Part shown: piece by piece, positions 36,714 to 45,750 of the stretch
Layout of the letters: each line of letters opens with the position of its first letter
Position numbering within the stretch: the first letter of the stretch is position 1
Origin: Paenalcaligenes hermetiae
GTDB taxonomy: Bacteria > Pseudomonadota > Gammaproteobacteria > Burkholderiales > Burkholderiaceae_B
Direction of reading: 5' to 3'
Length of the DNA: 64,000 nt
NCBI RefSeq assembly: GCF_039543645.1
Contig: NZ_BAABKD010000008.1
Span: 62,001 to 126,000 of the forward strand
Translations under genes and position numbers: made by a program
Notes under the pieces: model-generated
What the model saw: only the letters and a program-made list of their open reading frames with translations
Told to the model about the DNA's origin: nothing
Databases searched by the model: none

Positions 36714-39584
36714 TTATTTGGATAACGAAAAGCCTTTGATGTTTTCCGCATAGGCCTGCTCAATCAATGCTTTTTGCTGCTCAATGTGCTTAGCCAAATA
36801 ACCTACCGCGGGCGAAGCCGAAGCCGCACGACCCGCATAGCTTAGCTTTTGATTCGGGGTCATATTTTCAACTAAGTGATGCTGAATATAGAACCAAGGC
36901 CCTTGGTTTTGAGGCTCGTCTTGTACCCATACGATTTCTGTCGCATTGCTGTACTTACGTAGTTCCTCTTGGAATGCTTTATGGGCAAATGGATAAAGCT
37001 GTTCAATACGAACAATAGCAACGTCTTCGCGCTCACGCTCCGTACGTGCATTAACTAAGTCGTAATAAACCTTTCCAGAACAAACGAGTACACGTTTGAC
37101 GTTTTCTGCTTTGATGGCATCATTGGTTTCACCAATTACGGGCATAAAACGCCCTTCGGCAAGCTCAACCAATGGAGAGGTGGCCGCTTTGTTACGCAAT
37201 AGGGATTTGGGCGTCAACAACACAAGAGGCTTACGGAAAGGACGCAGCATCTGGCGGCGCAATACGTGGAAAATCTGCGCACCGGTTGTTGGCTGAATGA
37301 CCTGAATATTATTATCCGCACATAACTGTAAGAAACGCTCGATACGAGCCGAAGAGTGTTCCGGACCCTGACCTTCGTACCCATGCGGCAGCATCATGGT
37401 CAAGCCACAATGACGCCCCCATTTGGCTTCGCCAGAGGTAATAAACTGGTCAATAACGACTTGGGCACCGTTCACAAAGTCCCCAAACTGCGCTTCCCAG
37501 ATGGTGAGTACGTTAGGCTCAGCGGAGGCATAACCGTACTCAAATGCCAAAACGGCCTCTTCGGAGAGGACCGAGTCAATCACAGTAAAGGGTGCTTGGT
37601 TTTCGGCTACGTTTTGCAATGGGATATAAGTACCATCGTCCCAACGCTCGCGGTCTTGATCGTGAAGCACCGCATGACGGTGTACAAAAGTACCACGCCC
37701 GGAGTCTTGACCGGTAATACGTACTGCATAGCCATTGGCAACCAATGTTGCAAAAGCTAAATGCTCGCCCATACCCCAATCAACATTCATTTCACCACGA
37801 GCCATCGCACGGCGATCGTTCAGCATGCGCTTGACTAAAGGATGAACATTAAAACCGTCGGGCACGGTCGTGATCTTTTCACCAATACGCGTAAGCTCTG
37901 CCAACGGCATCCCTGTATCGGCATGATCCGTCCATTTGGCATTTAAGAAAGGTGTCCAATCTGTGGCGTATTTGTTTTTGTAGTCGGTTAACACGGGCTC
38001 TACGGTACGCTGCCCGTCTTCCATTAGCTGACGGTAGGCTTTTACCATTTCGTCCGGCTCTTCGGCGCTAAGTACCCCTTGGGCCACTAGCTTATCGGCA
38101 TAGAGTTTACGAGTACCAGGGTGTTGAGCAACAGCTTTGTACATCAAAGGCTGTGTCAACGAGGGAGTGTCTTGCTCGTTGTGACCCAGTTTGCGGTAAC
38201 ACACTAGGTCAATCACCACATCATGACGGAATTTTTTACGGTAATCTAAAGCCAAGCGCGTCACAAAGGCCACGGCTTCGGGGTCATCGGCATTAACGTG
38301 GAATACCGGAGCTTCGATCATTTTTACCACATCGGTACAATACAAGGTCGAACGCGCATCACGCGGATCAGACGTAGTAAAACCAATTTGGTTGTTAATA
38401 ACAATGTGCACCGTACCACCTGTACCATAACCACGCGTTTGCGCTAGGTTAAGGGTTTCCATTACCACGCCCTGGCCCGCAAAGGCGGCGTCCCCATGTA
38501 CGAGCACCGGTAAAACGCATTCGCCAGTGGTATCACCACGGCGATCTTGACGCGCACGGGTGCTGCCCTCGACAACCGGGTTAACAATTTCCAAATGAGA
38601 AGGGTTAAAAGCCAAGGACAAGTGAACAGGACCACCACGCGCAGACAGATCGCTAGAAAAACCATTATGGTATTTCACGTCCCCGTCCGTAAGGTTGTCG
38701 GCGTGCTTACCCTCGAACTCGGCGAACAGGTCTGCAGGCATCTTGCCCATGATGTTCACGAGCATATTCAAGCGCCCACGGTGAGCCATCCCAACAATGA
38801 TTTCTTGCACACCTAAATCGCTGGCATGGTTAACGACTTCGTCCATACAAGCAATAAAGCTTTCCCCGCCCTCGAGGGAGAAACGCTTTTGCCCCACGTA
38901 TTTAGTGTGTAAATAACGCTCTAACCCCTCGGCCTCGGTCAGCTGTTGTAGGATATTGCGCTTTTCATCAGCGGTAAAATCCATGCGCCCATGCACGGAC
39001 TCTAGACGCTCTTGGATCCAACGTTTAGCAACGGGATCCGAAATATGCATAAATTCCGCACCAATGGTTTGACAATACGTGTCACGTAAGGCCTTGAGCA
39101 TATCGCGCAAGGTCATGGTGTCGGATTTAGTAAAATACGTATTGGTTGCCGAATACACCTGATCCAAATCGGCTTCGGTTAAACCATAAAAAGCAGGATC
39201 GAGTTCTGCGTATTCAGGACGCTCACTGCGTTTTAAAGGGTCTAAGGTTGCGATACGTGCGCCCAAAGAACGATAAGCAGCAATCAGCGACTGCACCGAC
39301 ACCTGTTTCATTGCCATAGACAAGTCAGGAGCGGCGGCGCGCACAGCTAAAGCATTGGCTTTAGCACGCTCTGCAAAGGATTGAATAATCGGGCTATGCG
39401 CTTGATCGCGCGTTGCCTCTTTGCCATCTGTAGCAGGCAGATGTTGGAGTTGATCAAAATAATCGCGCCATTCAGGTGCTACTGAAGACGGATTGTCTAG
39501 GTACATCTCGTATAGTTCCTCTACATAGGCGGCATTCGAGCCGTAGAGATACGAGTTATTTTGCAGTTCAATTTGCGATGACAT
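36714..39584 (-). CDS. odhA: 2-oxoglutarate dehydrogenase E1 component
   Basis: Thiamine-diphosphate enzyme that decarboxylates 2-oxoglutarate. The 956-residue protein begins with the short E1o N-terminal helix (YLYGSNAAYVEELYEMYLDNPSSV in pieces). It contains FSLEGGESFIACMDEVV, MAHRGRLNMLVNIMGK, the ThDP motif GDAAFAGQGVVMETLNLAQ, NNQIGFTTSDPRDARST and LPHGYEGQGPEHSSARIERFLQ. Length and motifs match sucA. The Shine-Dalgarno before the ATG is weak. It begins the operon; upstream is the 391-bp space shared with divergent maeB. Confidence 0.97.
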   Translation of the reverse strand: MSSQIELQNNSYLYGSNAAYVEELYEMYLDNPSSVAPEWRDYFDQLQHLPATDGKEATRDQAHSPIIQSFAERAKANALAVRAAAPDLSMAMKQVSVQSLIAAYRSLGARIATLDPLKRSERPEYAELDPAFYGLTEADLDQVYSATNTYFTKSDTMTLRDMLKALRDTYCQTIGAEFMHISDPVAKRWIQERLESVHGRMDFTADEKRNILQQLTEAEGLERYLHTKYVGQKRFSLEGGESFIACMDEVVNHASDLGVQEIIVGMAHRGRLNMLVNIMGKMPADLFAEFEGKHADNLTDGDVKYHNGFSSDLSARGGPVHLSLAFNPSHLEIVNPVVEGSTRARQDRRGDTTGECVLPVLVHGDAAFAGQGVVMETLNLAQTRGYGTGGTVHIVINNQIGFTTSDPRDARSTLYCTDVVKMIEAPVFHVNADDPEAVAFVTRLALDYRKKFRHDVVIDLVCYRKLGHNEQDTPSLTQPLMYKAVAQHPGTRKLYADKLVAQGVLSAEEPDEMVKAYRQLMEDGQRTVEPVLTDYKNKYATDWTPFLNAKWTDHADTGMPLAELTRIGEKITTVPDGFNVHPLVKRMLNDRRAMARGEMNVDWGMGEHLAFATLVANGYAVRITGQDSGRGTFVHRHAVLHDQDRERWDDGTYIPLQNVAENQAPFTVIDSVLSEEAVLAFEYGYASAEPNVLTIWEAQFGDFVNGAQVVIDQFITSGEAKWGRHCGLTMMLPHGYEGQGPEHSSARIERFLQLCADNNIQVIQPTTGAQIFHVLRRQMLRPFRKPLVLLTPKSLLRNKAATSPLVELAEGRFMPVIGETNDAIKAENVKRVLVCSGKVYYDLVNARTEREREDVAIVRIEQLYPFAHKAFQEELRKYSNATEIVWVQDEPQNQGPWFYIQHHLVENMTPNQKLSYAGRAASASPAVGYLAKHIEQQKALIEQAYAENIKGFSLSK

Positions 39585-39975
39585 AGTAATAACGCTTCAC
39601 CTATATGGATGTTTCATCCATGCTGAGATGCAGGAAAACCTTCCGCGACACGGCTTCACCGGTTAGCGGATAGCGGAGCAGAAGGCAACGTAAGACGCCT
39701 TTCACAGCGATATCACTCAGTATACCCCTCTGTAGGCTTCCTTGCATCTTAGCAAACTTAAATCATTGTATTCATGCGTAAATGTTGGCATTTACAAACA
39801 TTTACGTATGCCTAAAAACCCCTCAATTATTTGAACTAGTCATGCATTCTTTTTTGCTGCAATGCGACATGCGCCTACCCGAATTTCAAGTTATAACAGT
39901 AGACTCCCCACATTCACTGTGTGGACAGGTTAAAATGTTGCCATTCATTCGATTTATCTCAGGAGCACACCCACG
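39585..39975. promoter_or_regulatory. Divergent odhA/maeB control region
   Basis: No gene is visible in these 391 bases. The most striking element is the TTTAC-type inverted repeat described separately (39773-39810). The part near odhA (39600-39720) is GC-richer and can fold locally (for example CCGCG...CGCGG-like pieces) but I see no known riboswitch. AGGAG lies about 10 bases before the maeB ATG. Promoters on both sides are presumed. Confidence 0.5.
39773..39810. promoter_or_regulatory. Inverted repeat with three CATTTAC half-sites in the odhA/maeB region
   Basis: CGTAAATGTT (39777-39786) and AACATTTACG (39797-39806) are perfect inverted arms, extendable to 14 bases with one mismatch. The spacer contains another CATTTAC, so GTAAATG, CATTTAC and CATTTAC occur at 39778, 39789 and 39799. 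This looks like an operator for a dimeric or cooperative regulator acting on odhA, maeB or both. The regulator is unknown. Confidence 0.5.
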
Positions 39976-42264
39976 ATGGACGCCAAAGCTGATCTGGCAA
40001 AACGCGCGTTGGAATATCACGCACAACCCACCCCAGGTAAAATTTCTGTAGTTCCCACTAAAACATTAGCCGATGCGGACGACCTTTCCTTGGCCTATTC
40101 TCCCGGGGTTGCCTTCGCCTGCATGGCCATTCACGAAGAAGGCGACGAGGCGGCCGCTAAATACACATCTCGAGCCAATCTCGTGGGGGTGATCAGTAAC
40201 GGTACTGCCGTTCTAGGATTAGGCAATATTGGCCCACTTGCTTCTAAACCCGTCATGGAGGGCAAGGGCTGCCTGTTCAAAAAATTTGCAGGCATTGATG
40301 TATTTGATATTGAGCTTGCCGAAAATGATCCAGAAAAACTGGTGGATATTATTGCGGCCATGGAGCCCACACTAGGCGGCATTAACCTTGAAGACATCAA
40401 GGCTCCCGAATGCTTTTATATTGAACAAGAGCTACGAAAGCGCATGAAAATCCCCGTGTTCCATGATGATCAACATGGTACGGCAATCATTGCTTCGGCT
40501 GCGATCTTAAACGGCCTAAAGGTTGTTAACAAAAACATCGACGAGGTTCGCCTTGTCTGTTCTGGCGCTGGCGCCGCCGCTATCGCTTGCTTAAACCTGC
40601 TCGTGAACTTGGGCATGCCCAAAGAAAACATTTATGTCGCAGACTCTCGCGGCATTATCTGGCAGGGTCGCGAGCCCAACATGGAGCCTAACAAAGCCCA
40701 GTTTGCTCAAGACACGCCGTTTCGTACCCTAGCGGATGCGACCGCAGGTGCTGATATTTTCTTAGGTTGCTCTGCACCCGGTTTACTTACACCCGAAATG
40801 CTTCTGAGCATGAACGAGCGCCCCTTGGTTTTAGCTTTAGCTAACCCCGAACCAGAGATCCGCCCAGAGGTCGCTAAAGCTACCCGTGCTGATGTGGTAA
40901 TCGCTACGGGTCGTTCCGACTACCCAAACCAAGTCAATAATGTTTTATGCTTTCCCTTTATTTTCCGTGGTGCTCTTGACTGTGGCGCAACCGAAATTAA
41001 CGAAGCCATGAAACAGGCCTGCGTCTACGCTATTGCTGAGCTTGCCCAAGAAGAACAGTACGACGACGTCAATAGCGATAGCGATAGCGATTTAGGTTTT
41101 GGTCCCGAGTATATTATCCCCAAGCCCTTTGATCCGCGTTTGATTTCTCGTATTGCTCCTGCTGTGGCCAAAGCCGCCATGGATTCAGGCGTAGCCAGTC
41201 GCCCTATCGAAGACCTTGAGGCTTATCGACAGCGCTTAATCGCCATGACGTATCGTTCTGGGGCGTTAATGCGGCCGCTTTTTAAGCAAGCTAAAGAAAT
41301 CACGCAACTCAAACGTGTGATTTACGCCGACGGTGAGGACGAACGCGTTCTTCGCGCGGCGCAAACGGTTGTGGACGAAAAGATCGCTTATCCGATATTA
41401 ATTGGGCGTCCTGCTGTGATCGAAATGCGTATCAAACGCTATGGTCTACGCTTACAAGCTGGGCTCAATTTTGAAATTGTCGACCCTGAAGACGATTACC
41501 GCTATAACGAAACGTGGCAGGCCTACTATCAGCTCAAAGGGCGCCAAGGTGTAACTCCTGATGTCGCTAAAGCACTGGTTCGTAAGCACAATACCTTAAT
41601 TGGGGCGATGCTCATGCGCCGAGGTGATGCCGATGCTATGATTTGTGGCGTCACGACACGCTTTTATCATCAGCTTGCCCATATCGAAGACATTATTGGC
41701 CGCAAAGAGGATGCTTCCGTATTTGCCGCCATGAATGTGCTCATGCTGCCTACACAAAATATTTTCGTCTGCGATACGCATGTAAACGAAAACCCAACCG
41801 CAGAAGAAATTGCCGATATCACGCTGATGGCCGCCGAAAAAGTGCGTCATTTTGGGCTCGTACCACGGGTTGCTCTACTTTCCCACTCGAATTTTGGAAG
41901 CCGCTCTACAGCATCTTCGCGTAAAATGGCCAAAGCGCTTGAAATTATTACAGAGCGCGCCCCAGAGCTAGAAATTGATGGGGAAATGCATGCGGACTCG
42001 GCGCTTTCCAACCGTATCCGCTTTAAAGCGCACCCTGACTCTACTCTAAAAGCGCCTGCTAACCTACTCATTACGCCTAACCTAGACGCCGGTAATATTA
42101 CTTATAACGTGTTAAAAATGGCAGGGAGCAATGGCGTAGCAATGGGTCCTATCCTTTTAGGAGCAGCCCGACCTGTTCATATTTTAACCACTAGCGCTAC
42201 CACACGCCGTATTGTCAATATGACAGCGGTTGCTGTGCTTGAGGCAGCTGAACAAATTAACTAA
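39976..42264 (+). CDS. maeB: NADP-dependent malic enzyme with phosphotransacetylase-like domain
   Basis: The 762-residue protein has the MaeB layout. The N-terminal malic enzyme (about residues 1-425) carries [32 protein letters not shown] and the Rossmann motif [16 protein letters not shown]. The C-terminal phosphotransacetylase-like domain (about 435-760) is usually regulatory, responding to acetyl-CoA. The enzyme decarboxylates malate to pyruvate with NADP. A hexanucleotide repeat (41073-41091) gives an acidic Ser-Asp stretch in the malic-enzyme part. AGGAG lies about 10 bases before the ATG. It is divergent from odhA and has its own terminator. Confidence 0.96.
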   Translation: MDAKADLAKRALEYHAQPTPGKISVVPTKTLADADDLSLAYSPGVAFACMAIHEEGDEAAAKYTSRANLVGVISNGTAVLGLGNIGPLASKPVMEGKGCLFKKFAGIDVFDIELAENDPEKLVDIIAAMEPTLGGINLEDIKAPECFYIEQELRKRMKIPVFHDDQHGTAIIASAAILNGLKVVNKNIDEVRLVCSGAGAAAIACLNLLVNLGMPKENIYVADSRGIIWQGREPNMEPNKAQFAQDTPFRTLADATAGADIFLGCSAPGLLTPEMLLSMNERPLVLALANPEPEIRPEVAKATRADVVIATGRSDYPNQVNNVLCFPFIFRGALDCGATEINEAMKQACVYAIAELAQEEQYDDVNSDSDSDLGFGPEYIIPKPFDPRLISRIAPAVAKAAMDSGVASRPIEDLEAYRQRLIAMTYRSGALMRPLFKQAKEITQLKRVIYADGEDERVLRAAQTVVDEKIAYPILIGRPAVIEMRIKRYGLRLQAGLNFEIVDPEDDYRYNETWQAYYQLKGRQGVTPDVAKALVRKHNTLIGAMLMRRGDADAMICGVTTRFYHQLAHIEDIIGRKEDASVFAAMNVLMLPTQNIFVCDTHVNENPTAEEIADITLMAAEKVRHFGLVPRVALLSHSNFGSRSTASSRKMAKALEIITERAPELEIDGEMHADSALSNRIRFKAHPDSTLKAPANLLITPNLDAGNITYNVLKMAGSNGVAMGPILLGAARPVHILTTSATTRRIVNMTAVAVLEAAEQIN
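41073..41091 (+). repeat. Hexanucleotide repeat TAGCGA x3 inside maeB
   Basis: Three perfect tandem copies of TAGCGA plus one base encode Ser-Asp-Ser-Asp-Ser-Asp just before the [16 protein letters not shown] segment. Change in copy number would keep the frame and only alter the length of an acidic loop. Confidence 0.8.
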
Positions 42265-42282
42265 CCCCTTCCTTTTCTTTCT

Positions 42283-42312
42283 AAAGCGGCTCACTACCAG
42301 CCGCTTTTTTTT
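42283..42312 (+). terminator. Terminator of maeB
   Basis: AAAGCGGCT and AGCCGCTTT pair around a seven-base loop, followed by a run of T to 42312. Confidence 0.9.
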
Positions 42313-42325
42313 ACCCCCGCCATTT

Positions 42326-42336
42326 TGGTCTGACCA
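42326..42336. promoter_or_regulatory. FadR-type operator TGGTCTGACCA upstream of the first lactate-module regulator
   Basis: A perfect TGGTC-T-GACCA palindrome, fitting the TGGT-N3-ACCA pattern of FadR-subfamily GntR regulators. A second site of the same pattern lies 85 bases downstream. Confidence 0.6.
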
Positions 42337-42410
42337 GTTTTGCCTAAAACTGGCGATTACCCTAACTTTACCATTTGCCCATAGCCATATACAGTAAACA
42401 ACACCTTAAC

Positions 42411-42421
42411 TGGTCAAACCA
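42411..42421. promoter_or_regulatory. FadR-type operator TGGTCAAACCA next to the regulator start codon
   Basis: A second TGGT-CAA-ACCA palindrome, ending only eight bases before the ATG at 42430. Binding here would block either transcription start or early elongation, consistent with autoregulation. Confidence 0.6.
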
Positions 42422-42429
42422 AAACTGTT

Positions 42430-43125
42430 ATGCGGCTTTCTGATCTAATCCTTGAAAAACTCATTGCCCTAGTCCAAGAACATGGCTTACAAGCAGGTGA
42501 CCGCCTGCCCTCTGAGCGATCCTTAGCGACACAATTTGGTGTCTCACGCCCCGCAATTCGCGAAGCGATACGCACCCTCGCTAGCCGCCAATGGCTTACC
42601 ACCAAACATGGGGGCGGCAGCTATGTCACAGAGCAATTTCATCACTCCCATCACGCGCTTGATCCCTCTACTGCTTCCTATCAACAACATATTATCGAGG
42701 CACGGCAAATTATCGAAGCCAGCACCGCTTGGCATGCCGCCTTACGCGCTACCGATGAAGACAAACAAAGGCTTAAACAGTGCCTGGACGCGATAGAAGC
42801 ATTGCAACAAACCGCGCAGCATCAACAAGCTGCTATCGCGGATGCCCACTTTCATCTTGCCATTGCCGAAGCTTCACACAATGTAGTTTTTGTGCAAATT
42901 ATGCGCGGCTTTTTTCAACACCTACTCTCAAATGTGGAAAAAAATCGCCAATCCGCTTTACATGAAAGCTCTTGTTTTGCTTCGGACCAGCTTACTTTGC
43001 AGCATCGAGCTTTACTTGATGCCATTTTACAAGGCGACGCCCAGCAGGCTCAGGCTGCCGCCATTCATCATTTGGATTATGTACACCAACGCCTAGCCCA
43101 TCGCCACACAAATACCGTGCGCTAA
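42430..43125 (+). CDS. GntR-family regulator, FadR subfamily (GlcC/LldR-like)
   Basis: The winged helix (about residues 1-68) carries [28 protein letters not shown] and GGGSYV. The FCD domain keeps all four likely metal ligands: Asp138 and His142 ([14 protein letters not shown]), His192 (LQHRALLDAIL) and His214. It is a close paralogue of the regulator at 48963, with long shared stretches such as STAWxAALRAT and [11 protein letters not shown]. It lies directly before glcDEF in the same direction and two TGGT-N3-ACCA sites precede it. It probably controls lactate or glycolate oxidation; the effector (lactate or glycolate) is inference. No Shine-Dalgarno is visible before the ATG. Confidence 0.9.
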   Translation: MRLSDLILEKLIALVQEHGLQAGDRLPSERSLATQFGVSRPAIREAIRTLASRQWLTTKHGGGSYVTEQFHHSHHALDPSTASYQQHIIEARQIIEASTAWHAALRATDEDKQRLKQCLDAIEALQQTAQHQQAAIADAHFHLAIAEASHNVVFVQIMRGFFQHLLSNVEKNRQSALHESSCFASDQLTLQHRALLDAILQGDAQQAQAAAIHHLDYVHQRLAHRHTNTVR

Positions 43126-43149
43126 TGGCTTAACGAAAAGGAGGTAATT

Positions 43150-44661
43150 ATGGGGAGCTCTCATCCCTTATTAGACTTTGCTCGCGAAGATCAAGATTTT
43201 TCGCATATCGATGCGAGTCATGTGATTCAATCCTTACAACAGGCTTTACCCACAACCACTATTCTGTCAACAAAAGAGCAACTAAAGCCCTATGAATGTG
43301 ATGGCTTTACTCTAGAAACGCAGGTCCCTCTTGCTGTGGTCATGCCAACTACCGAAGCCGAAGTTGTCACAACCCTAAAAACCTGCTCACAACTTGGGGT
43401 GCCGGTGGTAGCACGAGGTGCAGGCACAGGCTTATCGGGTGGCGCTATTCCACATCCTCATGGGGTGATCTTATCTCTGGCGAAAATGAATCAAATCCTC
43501 AAGATTGATCAGGCCGCTCGCGTCGCCATCGTTCAGCCCGGCATTCGTAACCTTGCTGTCTCCGAAGCCACCGCCCCCTATGGGTTGTATTACGCTCCTG
43601 ACCCCTCCTCACAAATCGCTTGCACTATTGGTGGCAACATTGCAGAAAATGCCGGCGGCGTTCACTGCCTTAAATACGGTCTTACCGTTCATAATGTGCT
43701 GCGCATCCGTGCCGTCACGATTGATGGTGACATCATCGAAGTCGGCAGCCATGCTCTCGATGTGCCAGGTTATGACCTGCTATCACTCATTATTGGTTCT
43801 GAGGGCATGCTAGCGGTGGCAACAGAAATCACCCTCAAGCTCACTCCAACACCCCAATTTGCACAATGTGTCTTAGCCAGTTTTGATGATGTGGTCAAAG
43901 CCAGTGATGCGGTAGCCGCCATTATTGCTGCCGGTATTATTCCAGCAGGCTTAGAGATGATGGACCAGCCCGCTACCATCGCTGCAGAAGCCTTTGTCAA
44001 TGCCGGCTACCCGCTCGATGCCAAAGCCATGTTGATTTGCGAGTCAGACGGCACACCGGAAGAAGTCGCCGAAGAAATTGAACACATAGAGCGCGTTTTA
44101 CGACAAGCCGGAGCAACCGAACTACGTGTTTCGCAAAGTGAACAAGAGCGCGCTTTGTTTTGGGCAGGGCGAAAATCCGCTTTCCCAGCAGCAGGACGTA
44201 TTTCACCTGATTATCTTTGCATGGACGGCACCATTCCACGTAAACGCCTAGGAGAAATGCTCACCGCTATTCAAGACATGGAAGAAAAATACGGCTTACG
44301 CTGTTTAAACGTTTTCCATGCAGGCGATGGTAATTTACATCCACTAGTACTCTATGATGGCAGCCAAGCAGAGCAGCGTGAAAAAGCCAAGCAGTTTGGT
44401 GGGGAAATTTTAGAGCTATCGGTAGCCCTCGGTGGCACTATCACCGGTGAGCATGGGGTTGGCTTAGAAAAAATTGACCAAATGTGTGTGCAGTTTAATG
44501 AGCTAGAACGCCACCTCTTTTTTGCTATAAAACATGCTTTTGATCCTGCGGGCTTGTTAAACCCAGGCAAAGCCATCCCTACCCTAAACCGCTGTGCCGA
44601 GTTCGGGCATATGCATGTACACCAAGGCCAACTGCCTTTTGCTGATATTCCTCGTTTTTAA
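43150..44661 (+). CDS. glcD: Glycolate/D-lactate oxidase FAD subunit GlcD
   Basis: FAD-binding (PCMH-type) oxidoreductase of 503 residues. The FAD motif contains PVVARGAGTGLSGGAIPHPHGV (cut over residues 95-116) and DPSSQIACTIGGNIAENAGGVHCLKYG. The C-terminal domain ends with GEHGVGLEKIDQM and FDPAGLLNPGKAIP. With GlcE and GlcF it forms a membrane-associated glycolate oxidase that in many species also oxidises D-lactate. A strong AAGGAGG precedes the ATG. The neighbouring lactate permease and lldD favour lactate as a substrate here. Confidence 0.93.
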   Translation: MGSSHPLLDFAREDQDFSHIDASHVIQSLQQALPTTTILSTKEQLKPYECDGFTLETQVPLAVVMPTTEAEVVTTLKTCSQLGVPVVARGAGTGLSGGAIPHPHGVILSLAKMNQILKIDQAARVAIVQPGIRNLAVSEATAPYGLYYAPDPSSQIACTIGGNIAENAGGVHCLKYGLTVHNVLRIRAVTIDGDIIEVGSHALDVPGYDLLSLIIGSEGMLAVATEITLKLTPTPQFAQCVLASFDDVVKASDAVAAIIAAGIIPAGLEMMDQPATIAAEAFVNAGYPLDAKAMLICESDGTPEEVAEEIEHIERVLRQAGATELRVSQSEQERALFWAGRKSAFPAAGRISPDYLCMDGTIPRKRLGEMLTAIQDMEEKYGLRCLNVFHAGDGNLHPLVLYDGSQAEQREKAKQFGGEILELSVALGGTITGEHGVGLEKIDQMCVQFNELERHLFFAIKHAFDPAGLLNPGKAIPTLNRCAEFGHMHVHQGQLPFADIPRF

Positions 44662-44673
44662 TTAGGAGCACGC

Positions 44674-45750
44674 ATGAACTCCCCGCTCATTTCCGCTTGG
44701 TCTGATCGTATTAAACACGCTGCGGCTGAAAAACGCCCCTTGCAACTACAAGGTAGCGGCAGCAAAGCGTTTTACGGGCATCCAACTGCTGGTGAAGTTT
44801 TCCACCTACATGAAAACACAGGCATTTTATCGTATGAGCCCTCTGAGCTGGTCATCACCGTCAATGGCGGCACACGACTCCACGACATAGAACAAGCTTT
44901 AGCTGAACATCATCAATATTTACCATTTGAGCCCCCTTATTTTGCTGATACTGCCACCATAGCAGGCTGTGTAGCAGCCGGCTTAGCAGGTCCGAGACGC
45001 GCTTACGCTGGTGCAGTCCAAGATTTTGTGCTCGGCGTACACCTGCTCGATGGGCGCGGAGACTATTTACGCTTTGGCGGTCAAGTCATGAAAAACGTGG
45101 CAGGTTATGATGTATCACGGCTGCTTTGCGGAAGCCTAGGTACGCTCGGTGTCATCACCCAACTCTCCATCAAAGTCTTACCCATTCCAGCAAAACAAGT
45201 CACACTCCGTCTTGACCTAGCCCAAGATCAAGCACTTACCCTGATCAATCAACTTAGCGCTCAACCGCTACCCATCAGCGCCAGTGCGTGGCACGATCAC
45301 CAGCTCTATATACGCTTAGCCGGTGCCAATAACGCCATTACCGAGGGCATCAAAACCATTGGTGGAGAACGTCTCGCTCCCGAACTCGCCGACGATTTTT
45401 GGAAACAACTACGGGAACAGCAGCATGCTTTTTTCCAAAACGCTCCCTCAACCCATACGCTTTGGCGGCTATCTGTTCCCTCAACAAGCCCAGCCTTTCT
45501 CCAAGACCTACCCCAGCTTATAGAGTGGGGTGGCGCGTTACGCTGGCTCTGGAGTGATTTACCAGCGTCACAATTACGCGAAGAAACCGCTAAACAGGGG
45601 GGCACAGCAACCGCTTTTCGTCACCCACACGATCAGCAGATTTTTCATCCATTGCCTGCCCCCGTACTACGGCTACAAAAGAATCTAAAACAAAAATTTG
45701 ATCCTGCCGGCATTTTCAACCCAGGACGCCTTTATCCAGGAGAGTTGTAA
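44674..45750 (+). CDS. glcE: Glycolate oxidase FAD-binding subunit GlcE
   Basis: Second FAD-binding-type subunit (358 residues). Motifs are PLQLQGSGSKAFYG (FAD-loop region), ADTATIAGCVAAGLAGPRRAYAGAVQDFVLG (cut over residues 90-120), the typical VMKNVAGYDVSRLLCGSLGTLGVI, and the terminal FDPAGIFNPGRLYP. It acts with GlcD and GlcF. The stop overlaps the glcF start by one base. Confidence 0.94.
   Translation: MNSPLISAWSDRIKHAAAEKRPLQLQGSGSKAFYGHPTAGEVFHLHENTGILSYEPSELVITVNGGTRLHDIEQALAEHHQYLPFEPPYFADTATIAGCVAAGLAGPRRAYAGAVQDFVLGVHLLDGRGDYLRFGGQVMKNVAGYDVSRLLCGSLGTLGVITQLSIKVLPIPAKQVTLRLDLAQDQALTLINQLSAQPLPISASAWHDHQLYIRLAGANNAITEGIKTIGGERLAPELADDFWKQLREQQHAFFQNAPSTHTLWRLSVPSTSPAFLQDLPQLIEWGGALRWLWSDLPASQLREETAKQGGTATAFRHPHDQQIFHPLPAPVLRLQKNLKQKFDPAGIFNPGRLYPGEL

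Noticed and set aside
39600..39720. Possible riboswitch in the odhA leader
   Set aside because: Local pairing can be drawn but no known riboswitch core or terminator follows it; support is too thin.
39782..40051. Possible small gene upstream of and overlapping maeB
   Set aside because: No ribosome binding site, no family features, and it runs into maeB in another frame; the stretch is better read as control region.
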